Shown here piece by piece: positions 1-7,001 of a DNA stretch of 7,001 nt. Each line of letters opens with the position of its first letter. The stretch's first letter is position 1. Source of the DNA: a bacterium (GTDB taxonomy: Bacteria > Thermosulfidibacterota > Thermosulfidibacteria > Thermosulfidibacterales > JALWSI01); the NCBI GenBank assembly GCA_027080315.1, contig JALWSI010000088.1:1-7001 (forward strand), written 5' to 3'. The notes beneath the pieces are model-generated. The model had not been told where the DNA came from and did not search any database. It saw nothing but the letters and a program-made list of their open reading frames with translations. A program made the translations under genes and the position numbers.

Positions 1-1386
1 GATCTCGGCCACCCCCTTAGGCTCAACAAGCTCCATTAGGCCAGGCAGGCCATGGCTTCTGCCAAGACCGCTCTCCCTGAAACCTCCCCAGGGCAGCTGG
101 GGCTCGGCAAAGGTGAAGAGGTGATCGTTCACCGTAACCACGCCGTATCTGAGGGCCTTGGCAAGCCTCTCGCCGGCTGAGGGATCCGTTGTCCACACCG
201 ATGCAGTGAGTCCGTAGGGCATAGAGTTGGCCCTGCTTATGGCCTCATCCTCCTCTTTGAAGGGCACCACGGTGATCACTGGACCAAAGGTCTCTTCCTT
301 AAGCACCTTCAGGTGCCGGGGAGGGTCAACCACCACGGCAGGCCTGATGAAGTATCCCTTGCCGTCCAAGGGCTCCCCTCCCACAACCTCTGCTCCAGAG
401 GCCCGGGCCTCTTCAAGCTGGGAGAGCACCTTACGGTACTGAGGCTCATTTGAGAGGGGCCCCATATCCACATCAGATAGGGGATCACCAACCTTAAGTC
501 TATTAGCCTTCTCGGTGATCAGCTGCACAAAGGCCTGAAAGACGGATTGATGCACAAGGGCCACCTCAACAGAGGCACAGGTCTGCCCTGCATTGGCCAT
601 GGCCGCCCAGAGAATGCCCTGGGCGGTGTACTCAAGGTTTGCATCTTCAAGCACTATGGCGGGGTCCTTGCCTCCAAGCTCCAACACCACCTTCTTTAAT
701 CCCGGTGCCGCAGCCTGGTACACCTTCCTCCCAGTGGTCACTGAGCCGGTGAATAGCACTCCATCAACTAACGGATGTGTCACCAACCAGTTGCCAACAT
801 CTCCCTCTCCGTGAACCACCTGCACCAGTCCCTCGGGAACCCCGCTTTTCTGGAAGAGCTCTGCCACCTTATTGCCTACCAAGGGGGTGTAGGGAGATGG
901 CTTAAGCACCACTCCGTTTCCGGCAATCAGGGCGCTCACCACCTCAATGAAGGGAATTGCAAAAGGGTAGTTCCAGGGCGGTATGATTCCCAACACCCCC
1001 AAAGGCTCGTAGCGGATCTCCATGGCGTGGGAGGTGAAGACCGGAGTCCAGGGACGCACCTTCTTAGGAGAGACCATCTTCCAGCCCTTGTTAACGGCGA
1101 AGTCAAGGGCTTCAAGGGCAGGGAAGATCTCCATGGCGTAGGCCTCAGCAAGGGTTTTGCCTTGCTCTAAGGAGATAAGCCTTGCAATCTCCTCTTCCTC
1201 CTCCACCAAAGAGCCCACAACACCCTTCAGGAGTTCCGAACGCTCTTTTGGAGAAAGGTCACCCCAGGTCATTTGGGCGCTTCTGGCAGCATCCAAAACA
1301 GCGTTTAATTCCTTTTGAGAGACAACAAAAACCCTTCCCAAGACCTCACCTGTGGAAGGGTTCAAAGAGAGTATCTCAGCACTCAT
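1..1386 (-). CDS. NAD(P)-dependent aldehyde dehydrogenase, C-terminus cut by the window edge
   Basis: The reading frame is open from the ATG at 1384-1386 to the left edge, giving 462 codons with no stop. The family is usually about 480-530 residues, so a few tens are missing. It oxidises an aldehyde to the acid through a thiohemiacetal on a cysteine, using NAD(P)+. Visible motifs are PPWNYPF with oxyanion Asn139, VLKPS with cofactor-binding Lys162, FTGS, LELGG with general base Glu236, GQTC with nucleophile Cys270, and EETFGP with Glu365. The Glu236-Cys270 spacing of 34 equals that of mammalian ALDH2 (268/302). The start follows an AGGAGG only 4 nt upstream, and an in-frame stop at 1405-1407 leaves little room for another start. 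It lies 106 bp downstream of fadE, behind a hairpin and a possible promoter. Class membership is very secure. The substrate is not: a fatty aldehyde is inferred from the neighbours, and succinate semialdehyde or other aldehydes are possible. Confidence 0.93.
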   Translation of the reverse strand, partial: MSAEILSLNPSTGEVLGRVFVVSQKELNAVLDAARSAQMTWGDLSPKERSELLKGVVGSLVEEEEEIARLISLEQGKTLAEAYAMEIFPALEALDFAVNKGWKMVSPKKVRPWTPVFTSHAMEIRYEPLGVLGIIPPWNYPFAIPFIEVVSALIAGNGVVLKPSPYTPLVGNKVAELFQKSGVPEGLVQVVHGEGDVGNWLVTHPLVDGVLFTGSVTTGRKVYQAAAPGLKKVVLELGGKDPAIVLEDANLEYTAQGILWAAMANAGQTCASVEVALVHQSVFQAFVQLITEKANRLKVGDPLSDVDMGPLSNEPQYRKVLSQLEEARASGAEVVGGEPLDGKGYFIRPAVVVDPPRHLKVLKEETFGPVITVVPFKEEDEAISRANSMPYGLTASVWTTDPSAGERLAKALRYGVVTVNDHLFTFAEPQLPWGGFRESGLGRSHGLPGLMELVEPKGVAEI

Positions 1387-1412
1387 ACCCCCTCCTACGC
1401 AATGCTATTTTA

Positions 1413-1441
1413 AAATTAGCCGCAAGAGACTCTTAGGTCAA
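1413..1441 (-). promoter_or_regulatory. Candidate sigma70-type promoter for the aldehyde dehydrogenase
   Basis: Read on the minus strand, TTGACC (1436-1441) matches the -35 consensus at five of six positions. It is followed after exactly 17 bp by TAATTT (1413-1418), a weak -10 with three of six matches. A better -10-like TAAAAT lies at 1407-1412 but would need a 23-bp spacer. The AT-rich stretch contains the perfect palindrome ATTTTAAAAT (1407-1416). A start near 1400-1406 would leave a short leader carrying the AGGAGG of the aldehyde dehydrogenase. This is inferred from consensus matching only; read-through from fadE could be the sole source of transcript. Confidence 0.35.
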
Positions 1442-1471
1442 TGCAGGCGGGATAACAAAGACCCGCCTGCA
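1442..1471 (-). other. Perfect 10-bp GC-rich inverted repeat between fadE and the aldehyde dehydrogenase
   Basis: TGCAGGCGGG (1442-1451) and CCCGCCTGCA (1462-1471) are exact reverse complements separated by a 10-nt loop. On the transcribed minus strand the stem begins 21 nt after the fadE stop codon. Only two T residues follow it before the sequence becomes mixed, so it lacks the U-tract of a standard intrinsic terminator. It could be a weak terminator, a 3'-end stabiliser of the fadE message or a processing site that lowers downstream expression. The structure is certain; its role is not. Confidence 0.7.
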
Positions 1472-1492
1472 AAACCCACTGGGAGCATCAAC

Positions 1493-3280
1493 CTAAACCA
1501 GCCAGTACTTCTCCTCCTCAATCAGCTTATCAGCGAGAGTGGTCTTCAGCTCCACTAAAGAGACAGGGGTGTACCACCTGATAAGTTTCCTTAAAACAGA
1601 TAGATTGGTCTTAAGCATGTCTCCCTTCTCAATGGCAGCAAGGGCCTCCTGAGCCAGCTGACCCACCTTGGGGAAGGCCTGGGAAACATATAGCTGGGTC
1701 ATTATGGAGTGGTACTTTGCAGCATCTTCACCCTTATTCTCTATCACCTTTTTGGTCCTGAGAAGGGCGCTCTCCATGGCGTAGAGCTCAATAATGATGT
1801 CTGCCAAACGGGCCAGAAGCATCTGCTGGTCTTTAAGAGCCTCTTTGTACTTCTGCGCCGCAAGACCTGCTACCATAAGGGAGATTTTCCTGGTCATCTC
1901 CACTGCCAGCTCCTCTTGAGCCAAAGGCCCGCTGCCCAGCATGGAGAGAGGCATGAAGGTCATGATCTCTTTCGCCAGCTTCTGAGCCGCAGGCAGCAGT
2001 GGCAGCTCACCCTTCATGGCCTTGCGCATGATCATACCCGGGATCAGCAGCCTGTTGATCTCGTTGGTTCCCTCAAAGATGCGGTTTATCCTTGAGTCTC
2101 TGTAGAAGCGCTCAGCTGGATACTCCTCTGTGTAGCCGTAGCCTCCAAAGATCTGCACAGTCTCATCTGCAACAAAGTCAAGGGCCTCTGAACCAAAGAT
2201 CTTGATGATTGAGCATTCGGTGGCATACTCCCCAATGGCGTCCATGGCCTTCTTGCCAAACTCAGGATCGTCATGATCAAGCTCGCTAAAAGTAGCATCA
2301 ATAAACCCAGCGGTTCTGTAAGAGGCACTCTCCAACACATAGGTTCGGGTCATCATGTCCGCCAGCTTCTCCTTGATCATGCCAAAGCTGGAGATGGGCA
2401 CACCAAACTGGGAACGCTGGTTGGCATACCTCACCGCCTCTCCCAGAGAGGTCTTACAGGCCCCGGTACAGGCCACGCCCAGTTTGTAACGGCCAATGTT
2501 GAGAACATTGAAGGCAATCAGGTGGCCTTTGCCCACCTCGCCCAGCAAATTCTCAACAGGCACCTTCACGTTGTCCAAAAAGATGGCCCGGGTGCTGGAT
2601 CCCCTTATGCCCATCTTGTGTTCCTCGGGCCCCAAAGAGATCCCCTCCGACTTGAGGTCAACTATGAAAGCCGCATGCTTATCACCGTCCACCTTTGCGT
2701 AAACAATACAGATGTCGGCAAATCCGGCATTGGTCACAAACTGCTTTGACCCGTTCAATATGTAGTACTTTCCGTCTTCTGAAAGCACCGCTTTGGTTTT
2801 GATGCCCATAGCGTCAGAACCGGCGTTGGTCTCAGTGAGGGCGTAAGAGCCAATGAGCTCTCCTGACCCCAGTTTAGGAAGGTACTTCTGCTTCTGCTCC
2901 TCGGTACCAAAGTAGGCAATGGGCAGGGTGCCAATACCTGTGTGATCGGTAATGGTTACAGAGAAGGAACCCTGACCACTTGAGATCTTCTCCTGAACCA
3001 GCATAGAGCTTATCTTATCCAGCCCCAATCCATCGTACTTCTCTGGAATATCCGCCATAAGCAGGCCCAGTTCTCCTGCCTGCTTGAAGAGCTGGATGTG
3101 AAGCTCGTCGTTCTTGGCCTCAATCTCGTCGCTCTTGGGAACCACCTCATTCCAGATGAAGTCCTCTGCCGTCTTGGCAAACATCCTCTGCTCTTCGGTG
3201 AACTCCTCGGGGATGAACACCTCCTTTAACCCCGGAGATTCCAACAGAAAGGTTCCACCTTTCACCTTCTCTTCAGCCAT
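1493..3280 (-). CDS. fadE: Acyl-CoA dehydrogenase, FadE (YusJ) type
   Basis: A 595-residue FAD enzyme that introduces the trans-2 double bond into acyl-CoA, the first step of beta-oxidation, passing electrons to electron-transfer flavoprotein. It is longer than the roughly 380-residue short/medium-chain enzymes because of an N-terminal extension (about 1-30) and an extra helical C-terminal domain (about 420-595), as in the 594-residue Bacillus FadE. Visible motifs are ALTETNAGSDA (147-157) for flavin and substrate binding, GIRGSSTR (224-231), QIFGGYGYTEEYPAERFYRD (377-396), and RIFEGTNEINR (400-410), where Glu403 aligns with the catalytic base of MCAD (Glu376). The ATG has an AGGAGGT Shine-Dalgarno (3288-3294) about 8 nt upstream. 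It follows the fadA terminator and a FadR-like operator, so it probably heads its own transcription unit. The long-chain preference is inferred from family. No truncation or missing key residue is seen. Confidence 0.95.
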   Translation of the reverse strand: MAEEKVKGGTFLLESPGLKEVFIPEEFTEEQRMFAKTAEDFIWNEVVPKSDEIEAKNDELHIQLFKQAGELGLLMADIPEKYDGLGLDKISSMLVQEKISSGQGSFSVTITDHTGIGTLPIAYFGTEEQKQKYLPKLGSGELIGSYALTETNAGSDAMGIKTKAVLSEDGKYYILNGSKQFVTNAGFADICIVYAKVDGDKHAAFIVDLKSEGISLGPEEHKMGIRGSSTRAIFLDNVKVPVENLLGEVGKGHLIAFNVLNIGRYKLGVACTGACKTSLGEAVRYANQRSQFGVPISSFGMIKEKLADMMTRTYVLESASYRTAGFIDATFSELDHDDPEFGKKAMDAIGEYATECSIIKIFGSEALDFVADETVQIFGGYGYTEEYPAERFYRDSRINRIFEGTNEINRLLIPGMIMRKAMKGELPLLPAAQKLAKEIMTFMPLSMLGSGPLAQEELAVEMTRKISLMVAGLAAQKYKEALKDQQMLLARLADIIIELYAMESALLRTKKVIENKGEDAAKYHSIMTQLYVSQAFPKVGQLAQEALAAIEKGDMLKTNLSVLRKLIRWYTPVSLVELKTTLADKLIEEEKYWLV

Positions 3281-3313
3281 CTCATCTACCTCCTAAAGCT
3301 CAGCAGCCCGATT

Positions 3314-3331
3314 TGAATGAGCATTCACTCA
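3314..3331. promoter_or_regulatory. FadR-like (TetR-family) operator upstream of fadE
   Basis: The sequence TGAATGA-GCAT-TCACTCA is an inverted repeat with 7-bp arms, one arm mismatch and a 4-bp centre. It closely resembles the published Bacillus subtilis FadR site (TGAATGA, four bases, TCATTCA), which controls beta-oxidation genes and is released by long-chain acyl-CoA. It sits 34-51 bp upstream of the fadE ATG and just beyond the fadA terminator, where a promoter must lie. No convincing -35/-10 pair was found; a possible -10, TAAGAT at 3337-3342, would put the operator over the transcription start. The repeat is seen directly; the identity of the regulator is inferred, as no regulator gene lies in the window. 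Confidence 0.72.
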
Positions 3332-3341
3332 CAAAGATCTT

Positions 3342-3376
3342 AAAAAAGAGGGCCAGAAAACCATTCCAGCCCTCTT
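3342..3376 (-). terminator. Rho-independent terminator after fadA
   Basis: On the minus strand, AAGAGGGC (3369-3376) pairs perfectly with GCCCTCTT (3346-3353) around a 15-nt loop, which may close further through weak TGG/CTG pairing. The 3' arm runs into a tract of six T (3342-3347). The stem begins 8 nt after the fadA stop codon. On the plus strand no T-tract follows, so it acts in one direction. It separates fadN-fadA from fadE and the aldehyde dehydrogenase. Confidence 0.85.
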
Positions 3377-3384
3377 AGTTCCTG

Positions 3385-4566
3385 TTAAGCCCTCTCAAAC
3401 ACTCCAGCGGCGCCCATGCCGCCGCCAATACACATGCTCACCAAGCCGTACTTGGCCCCTCTTCTGGCCATCTCGTAGAGTATAGTTGTGGTTAGCTTGG
3501 CGCCGGTGCATCCCAGAGGATGTCCCAAAGCAATGGCACCGCCGTTCACGTTGATTCTGTCCATCATGCCTTCCATACCCAAGATACGAATGCAGGCCAA
3601 AGACTGAGCAGCAAAGGCTTCATTCAGCTCAACAAGGTCTATGTCTTCAATCTTCAAACCCGCGATCTTCAGCACCTTGGGTATGGCAACTGTGGGGCCG
3701 ATGCCCATAACATCTGGATCAACACCACCCACTGCGTAGCCTCTGAAGACTGCCATGGGTTTAACGCCCAGCTCAGCAGCCTTCTTGTCAGACATGACCA
3801 CCACAGCCGCTGCTCCGTCAGACATCTGGCTTGAGTTACCGGCGGTAACGGTGCCTTTCAGGGCAAAGGCGGGCTTTAGCTTCGCCAAGGCCTCAATAGT
3901 GGTGTCTGCCCTCACTCCTTCGTCAACATCAAAGACAACCTCTTCTATCTTTTGGGAACCGTCGGGAAGCTCACGACGAACCCAGGTCTTCAAAGGCACA
4001 ATCTCCTCTTTGAATCGGCCATCCTTAATTGCTGCCGCCGCCTTCTGGTGACTGGCCAAAGCAAAGGCGTCCTGATCCTCTCGGCTCACCTTCCACCTCT
4101 TTGCCACCTCCTCTGCGGTGAGCCCCATGGCCATGTAGAGCTGAGGGTAGGTCTCCATTACGTGGGGATTGGGAGCCTGTTTGAGACCACCCATGGGAAT
4201 CATTGACATAGACTCCGTTCCACCAGCCACCACAACATCTGCAAAGCCACACATCACCTTCTCGCAGGCTATTGCAATGGCCTGAAGACCAGAGGAGCAG
4301 AACCTGTTTATTGTCATCCCCGGCACCGAACTGGGAAGACCAGCCCGGGATAGGGCCACCCTGGCCACATTCATACCCTGCTCCCCTTCGGGGAAGGCGC
4401 ATCCAATAATCACATCATCAACCTCACCGGGCTCTACTCCAGCCCGCTTCACAGCCTCGGCAATGGCTGCTGCCGCCATCTCGTCAGGACGGGTGTCTTT
4501 CAAGGTGCCTTTGGGGGCCTTGCCCACCGCCGTCCTGGCTGCCGCCACTACTACTGCCTCTCTCAT
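3385..4566 (-). CDS. fadA: Acetyl-CoA C-acyltransferase (3-ketoacyl-CoA thiolase)
   Basis: A 393-residue thiolase, full length for the family and close to the 391-residue Bacillus FadA (YusK). It cleaves 3-ketoacyl-CoA with free CoA to acetyl-CoA and an acyl-CoA two carbons shorter, closing the beta-oxidation cycle in the cytoplasm. The N-terminal thiolase domain (about 1-260) carries the acyl-accepting Cys90 in [10 protein letters not shown]. The C-terminal domain carries NEAF (315-318), His349 in GHPLGCTGA and Cys379 in MCIGGGMG, so the complete catalytic set is present. The ATG has AGGAGG at 4574-4579, 7 nt upstream. It begins 26 bp after the fadN stop, so the two are co-transcribed and probably act as a complex. 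A biosynthetic acetoacetyl-CoA thiolase is the main alternative, made unlikely by the gene context. Confidence 0.95.
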   Translation of the reverse strand: MREAVVVAAARTAVGKAPKGTLKDTRPDEMAAAAIAEAVKRAGVEPGEVDDVIIGCAFPEGEQGMNVARVALSRAGLPSSVPGMTINRFCSSGLQAIAIACEKVMCGFADVVVAGGTESMSMIPMGGLKQAPNPHVMETYPQLYMAMGLTAEEVAKRWKVSREDQDAFALASHQKAAAAIKDGRFKEEIVPLKTWVRRELPDGSQKIEEVVFDVDEGVRADTTIEALAKLKPAFALKGTVTAGNSSQMSDGAAAVVVMSDKKAAELGVKPMAVFRGYAVGGVDPDVMGIGPTVAIPKVLKIAGLKIEDIDLVELNEAFAAQSLACIRILGMEGMMDRINVNGGAIALGHPLGCTGAKLTTTILYEMARRGAKYGLVSMCIGGGMGAAGVFERA

Positions 4567-4592
4567 GGCATTCCCTCCTCTATCTCAAAGCC

Positions 4593-6980
4593 TTAGTTTC
4601 TCAGTGGTTTGCCAGTGGTGAGCATATGCTGAATCCGATCCTGGGTCTTGGGCTCGCCACAAAGCGACAAGAAGGCCTCCCTTTCAAGATCCAGCAACTC
4701 CTGCTCCTCCACCCAGGTGCCAGCAGGCACATCACCGCCAGACAGGATCCGAGCCACATGGCGGCCTATCTTGGCATCGTGCTCAGAGATGAAACCGGAG
4801 ACCTGCATGTTGTAGATGAGCATATCAAGATAGGCATAGCCATCTCTGCCCGGAGCCTTAATGCGGGCAGGCATGGGAGGATTGTACCCTGTTCTCACCA
4901 AGCCCAGCACCGTCTCTTTGGCATCGTGAATCAGGTAGTCTTTGTTGATTGAGATTGCATCGCACGAAGTTAAGAAACCTATCTCTCTGGCCTCATGGGC
5001 GCTTGTGGCCACCCGGGCCATACCAATGGTCTCAAATGCCCTTCTCAGGTAAGGGAATGGATCTATCACCACCCCTCTGGGCATGTCGGCTGGTATGTGG
5101 GAAAGGTTTCTTATGGCCATCTCCTTGGAGCCTCCACCGGCAGGCACCAGTCCAACCCCATACTCAACTAAGCCCATGTAGGTCTCTGCAGCAGCCCTTA
5201 TGCGGTCGCAGTGGAGACAAAACTCGCATCCACCACCCACGGTGATCCCGTGAGGTGCAGCCACAACCGGCTTCTCAAAGTATTTGAGAGCCATGGTGGC
5301 ACCCTGGAAGGAGCGCACCATCCAGTCAATATCTTCCCACTCCTCGTTCTGAATGGACATGAGGAGAAGGGCAATGTTGGCACCGGCAGAGAAGTGCTCT
5401 CCCTGATTTCCGATAACCAGACCCACAAAGTTCTTCCGCACCTCTTCCAAGGCCTCGTTCACCATTTGCAAGATGCCGGGACCAATGGCGTTCATCTTGG
5501 TATGGAACTCCAGGCAGGCCACTCCGTCTCCAATGTCCAACAGAGAGGCCTCTGCGTTCTCCAGAACCACCTTCTTGGCCTTCTTGAGATCGGGAAGGAT
5601 GACAACCTTGGGGTTCACCTCTATCTCTCTGTAGTCCTTGGCGCCAAAGTCGTAGAAGTAATGCTTAACACCTTCGCCAACCTCGTCTTTGTAGAAGCTC
5701 TTGCACCCCTTCTCCAGCATCTCTGTAACCTTGGGGGAGACCTCAAAACCGTTGGCCTTGATCATCTCTAAGGACTCTTCCACCCCAAGAAGATCCCAAA
5801 GCTCAAAGGGACCCTTCTCCCAGTTGAAGCCCCACTTCATGCCCCTGTCCACATTGACCACATCATCGGCAATCTCAGGGATACGGTTGGCAGAATAGAC
5901 CAGAAGAGCTGCAAGGGTCTTGGCGGTGAACTGGGCCCCTTTGTCTTTGCCAGAAACGAGAATCTTCAAGCGCTTGGCCAGATCCTCCTCCTGTTTCGCC
6001 ATCCCAAGGCTTCCAAGAGAGACCTTCTGGGCTGGGCGGTACTCCAAGGTCTTGTAGTCCAGAACCAACCTCTCCTTCTTGCCACCTTCGCCCTTCACCT
6101 TTTTGTAGAAACCGCCTTTGGTCTTGTCTCCCAGCCATCCCTTCTTCACCATTTCTTCCATCCACTGGGGGGGCTTGAAGACATCCCTGAACTCGTCGTC
6201 TGTGGCGGTCTCGTAAACATTCCGGGCCACGTGGTAGAGAACGTCTATTCCAACAAGGTCAGAGAGACGGAAGGTGGCCATTTTGGGCCTTCCAACAACC
6301 TTGCCGGTAAGGGCATCCACCTCTTCAATGGTAAGGTCAAACTCCTCCATAACCTTCAAGGTGTACATCATTCCAAAGACACCTATGCGGTTGGCCACGA
6401 AGTTTGGAGTGTCTTTTGCATAGACGATCCCTTTGCCCAGAATGTCCTCTCCATACTTGGAAATAAACTGCATCACCTCTGGATCGGTCTCTTTGCCAGG
6501 AATAAGCTCAAGAAGCTTCATGTAGCGGGGAGGATTGAAGAAGTGGGTGCCCAAGAAGTTTTTTCTGAAGTCGTCTGAACGCCCCTCGGCAATGGCGTTA
6601 ACCGAGATGCCTGAGGTGTTGGTAGAGACAATGGAGCCAGGTTTTCTGTACTTGTCCACCTTCTCAAAGAGCTGGCGCTTTATGTCTAACCTCTCAACAA
6701 TAGCCTCAATGATCCAGTCGGCATCGGCAAGCCTCTCCAAGTCGTCCTCAAAGTTACCCACCTCAACGAGACGGGCGAACTCTTTAAGGTAGAAGCCAGA
6801 AGGCCTGCCTTTTAGCACCCTCTCCAGTCCCACTCTGGCTATCTTGTTACGGTCCTTCTCGCCCTCTGGCACAATATCAAGAAGCAATACCTTAACTCCC
6901 ACATTGGCCAGATGGGCGGCTATCGCGGCACCCATGGTGCCGGCTCCCAGTACTGCTGCCCTCTCAATTCGTTCCACCAT
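4593..6980 (-). CDS. fadN: 3-hydroxyacyl-CoA dehydrogenase/enoyl-CoA hydratase fusion, FadN type
   Basis: A 795-residue bifunctional enzyme for the two middle steps of beta-oxidation: hydration of 2-enoyl-CoA and NAD-dependent oxidation of the 3-hydroxyacyl-CoA. The dehydrogenase part comes first: Rossmann motif GAGTMG (12-17), catalytic His146 and Glu158 in GTHFFNP...LLELIP, Asn197 in PNFVANRIG, then two helical dehydrogenase C-terminal domains (about 191-300 and 350-430). The crotonase domain follows (about 477-680), with oxyanion-hole segments SAGAN and VGGG and both hydratase glutamates, Glu586 and Glu606, 20 apart as in rat enoyl-CoA hydratase. This order is the reverse of Escherichia coli FadB and matches Bacillus FadN (789 residues), including the terminal GKPLRN. 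The ATG follows AAGGAGGG about 7 nt upstream. It is the first gene of the unit shared with fadA; its promoter lies beyond the right edge. Both activities should be intact. Confidence 0.96.
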   Translation of the reverse strand: MVERIERAAVLGAGTMGAAIAAHLANVGVKVLLLDIVPEGEKDRNKIARVGLERVLKGRPSGFYLKEFARLVEVGNFEDDLERLADADWIIEAIVERLDIKRQLFEKVDKYRKPGSIVSTNTSGISVNAIAEGRSDDFRKNFLGTHFFNPPRYMKLLELIPGKETDPEVMQFISKYGEDILGKGIVYAKDTPNFVANRIGVFGMMYTLKVMEEFDLTIEEVDALTGKVVGRPKMATFRLSDLVGIDVLYHVARNVYETATDDEFRDVFKPPQWMEEMVKKGWLGDKTKGGFYKKVKGEGGKKERLVLDYKTLEYRPAQKVSLGSLGMAKQEEDLAKRLKILVSGKDKGAQFTAKTLAALLVYSANRIPEIADDVVNVDRGMKWGFNWEKGPFELWDLLGVEESLEMIKANGFEVSPKVTEMLEKGCKSFYKDEVGEGVKHYFYDFGAKDYREIEVNPKVVILPDLKKAKKVVLENAEASLLDIGDGVACLEFHTKMNAIGPGILQMVNEALEEVRKNFVGLVIGNQGEHFSAGANIALLLMSIQNEEWEDIDWMVRSFQGATMALKYFEKPVVAAPHGITVGGGCEFCLHCDRIRAAAETYMGLVEYGVGLVPAGGGSKEMAIRNLSHIPADMPRGVVIDPFPYLRRAFETIGMARVATSAHEAREIGFLTSCDAISINKDYLIHDAKETVLGLVRTGYNPPMPARIKAPGRDGYAYLDMLIYNMQVSGFISEHDAKIGRHVARILSGGDVPAGTWVEEQELLDLEREAFLSLCGEPKTQDRIQHMLTTGKPLRN

Positions 6981-7001
6981 AGCCTAACCCTCCTTTTTGA
7001 T
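6981..7001 (-). promoter_or_regulatory. fadN leader fragment with Shine-Dalgarno
   Basis: Only 21 bases upstream of fadN are present. On the minus strand they carry AAGGAGGG (6988-6995), placed well to support the ATG at 6978-6980 as the start. The promoter and any operator for fadN-fadA lie outside the window. Confidence 0.8.

Noticed and set aside
775-1170. A 131-codon plus-strand open frame near the left edge
   Set aside because: The minus strand here encodes a continuous aldehyde dehydrogenase with all catalytic motifs, so this is a shadow frame.
1442-1471. The GC-rich hairpin as a standard rho-independent terminator
   Set aside because: Neither strand has a run of T after the stem, so it was recorded as an inverted repeat of unknown role.
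2273-2749. A 158-codon plus-strand open frame opposite fadE
   Set aside because: It overlaps the conserved core of FadE on the other strand, has no recognisable motif and no sign of independent coding.
3337-3342. TAAGAT as the -10 element of a fadE promoter
   Set aside because: It matches four of six positions, but no -35-like hexamer lies 15-19 bp upstream, so it was not listed as a feature.
5211-5771. A 186-codon plus-strand open frame opposite fadN
   Set aside because: It lies wholly antisense to the conserved fadN coding sequence, resembles no family I recognise, and is explained as a codon-bias shadow.
1-7001. A previously undescribed biological system in this window
   Set aside because: All four genes belong to well-known enzyme families in a known fadNAE-type layout with intact catalytic residues. 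The window shows no unexplained coding region, repeat array or mobile element; only the regulatory punctuation is notable.

Overview
The window is an ordinary but well-preserved bacterial fatty-acid beta-oxidation locus. All four genes lie on the minus strand, so transcription runs from right to left. In transcription order they are: a two-domain 3-hydroxyacyl-CoA dehydrogenase/enoyl-CoA hydratase (fadN type, 6980-4593), an acetyl-CoA acyltransferase (fadA type, 4566-3385), an acyl-CoA dehydrogenase (fadE type, 3280-1493), and an NAD(P)-type aldehyde dehydrogenase whose C-terminus runs off the left edge (1386-1). Gene content, order, protein lengths and the FadN C-terminal end (...GKPLRN) closely match the Bacillus subtilis fadN-fadA-fadE operon. 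They do not match the proteobacterial fadBA arrangement, in which the hydratase domain comes first.

The locus is punctuated into at least two units. fadN and fadA are 26 bp apart and surely co-transcribed. A rho-independent terminator (about 3342-3376) follows fadA. Immediately beyond it, upstream of fadE, is an 18-bp near-palindrome (3314-3331, TGAATGA-4-TCACTCA) that resembles the operator of the TetR-family FadR repressor of Bacillus. fadE therefore probably has its own promoter, controlled by an acyl-CoA-responsive repressor. Between fadE and the aldehyde dehydrogenase are a perfect 10-bp GC-rich hairpin (1442-1471) and a plausible sigma70-like promoter (1413-1441), so the aldehyde dehydrogenase may also be expressed separately.

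Functionally, FadE makes the 2-enoyl-CoA, FadN hydrates it and oxidises the 3-hydroxyacyl-CoA, and FadA cleaves the 3-ketoacyl-CoA to acetyl-CoA plus a shortened acyl-CoA. That is one full turn of the spiral, with every catalytic residue I could check in place. The aldehyde dehydrogenase could feed the pathway by oxidising aldehydes to acids, but its substrate cannot be read from sequence. No acyl-CoA synthetase, electron-transfer flavoprotein or regulator gene is in the window.

The organism is a bacterium with moderate GC (a little above half by eye) and strong AGGAGG Shine-Dalgarno sites ahead of all four genes. The FadN-type fusion and FadR-like operator suit a Firmicute. An anaerobic Desulfobacterota-like lineage is also possible, and the sequence does not decide. 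Nothing here indicates mobile elements, CRISPR, RNA genes or a new system. There is no gene-free stretch over 300 bases; the longest gap is about 106 bp.
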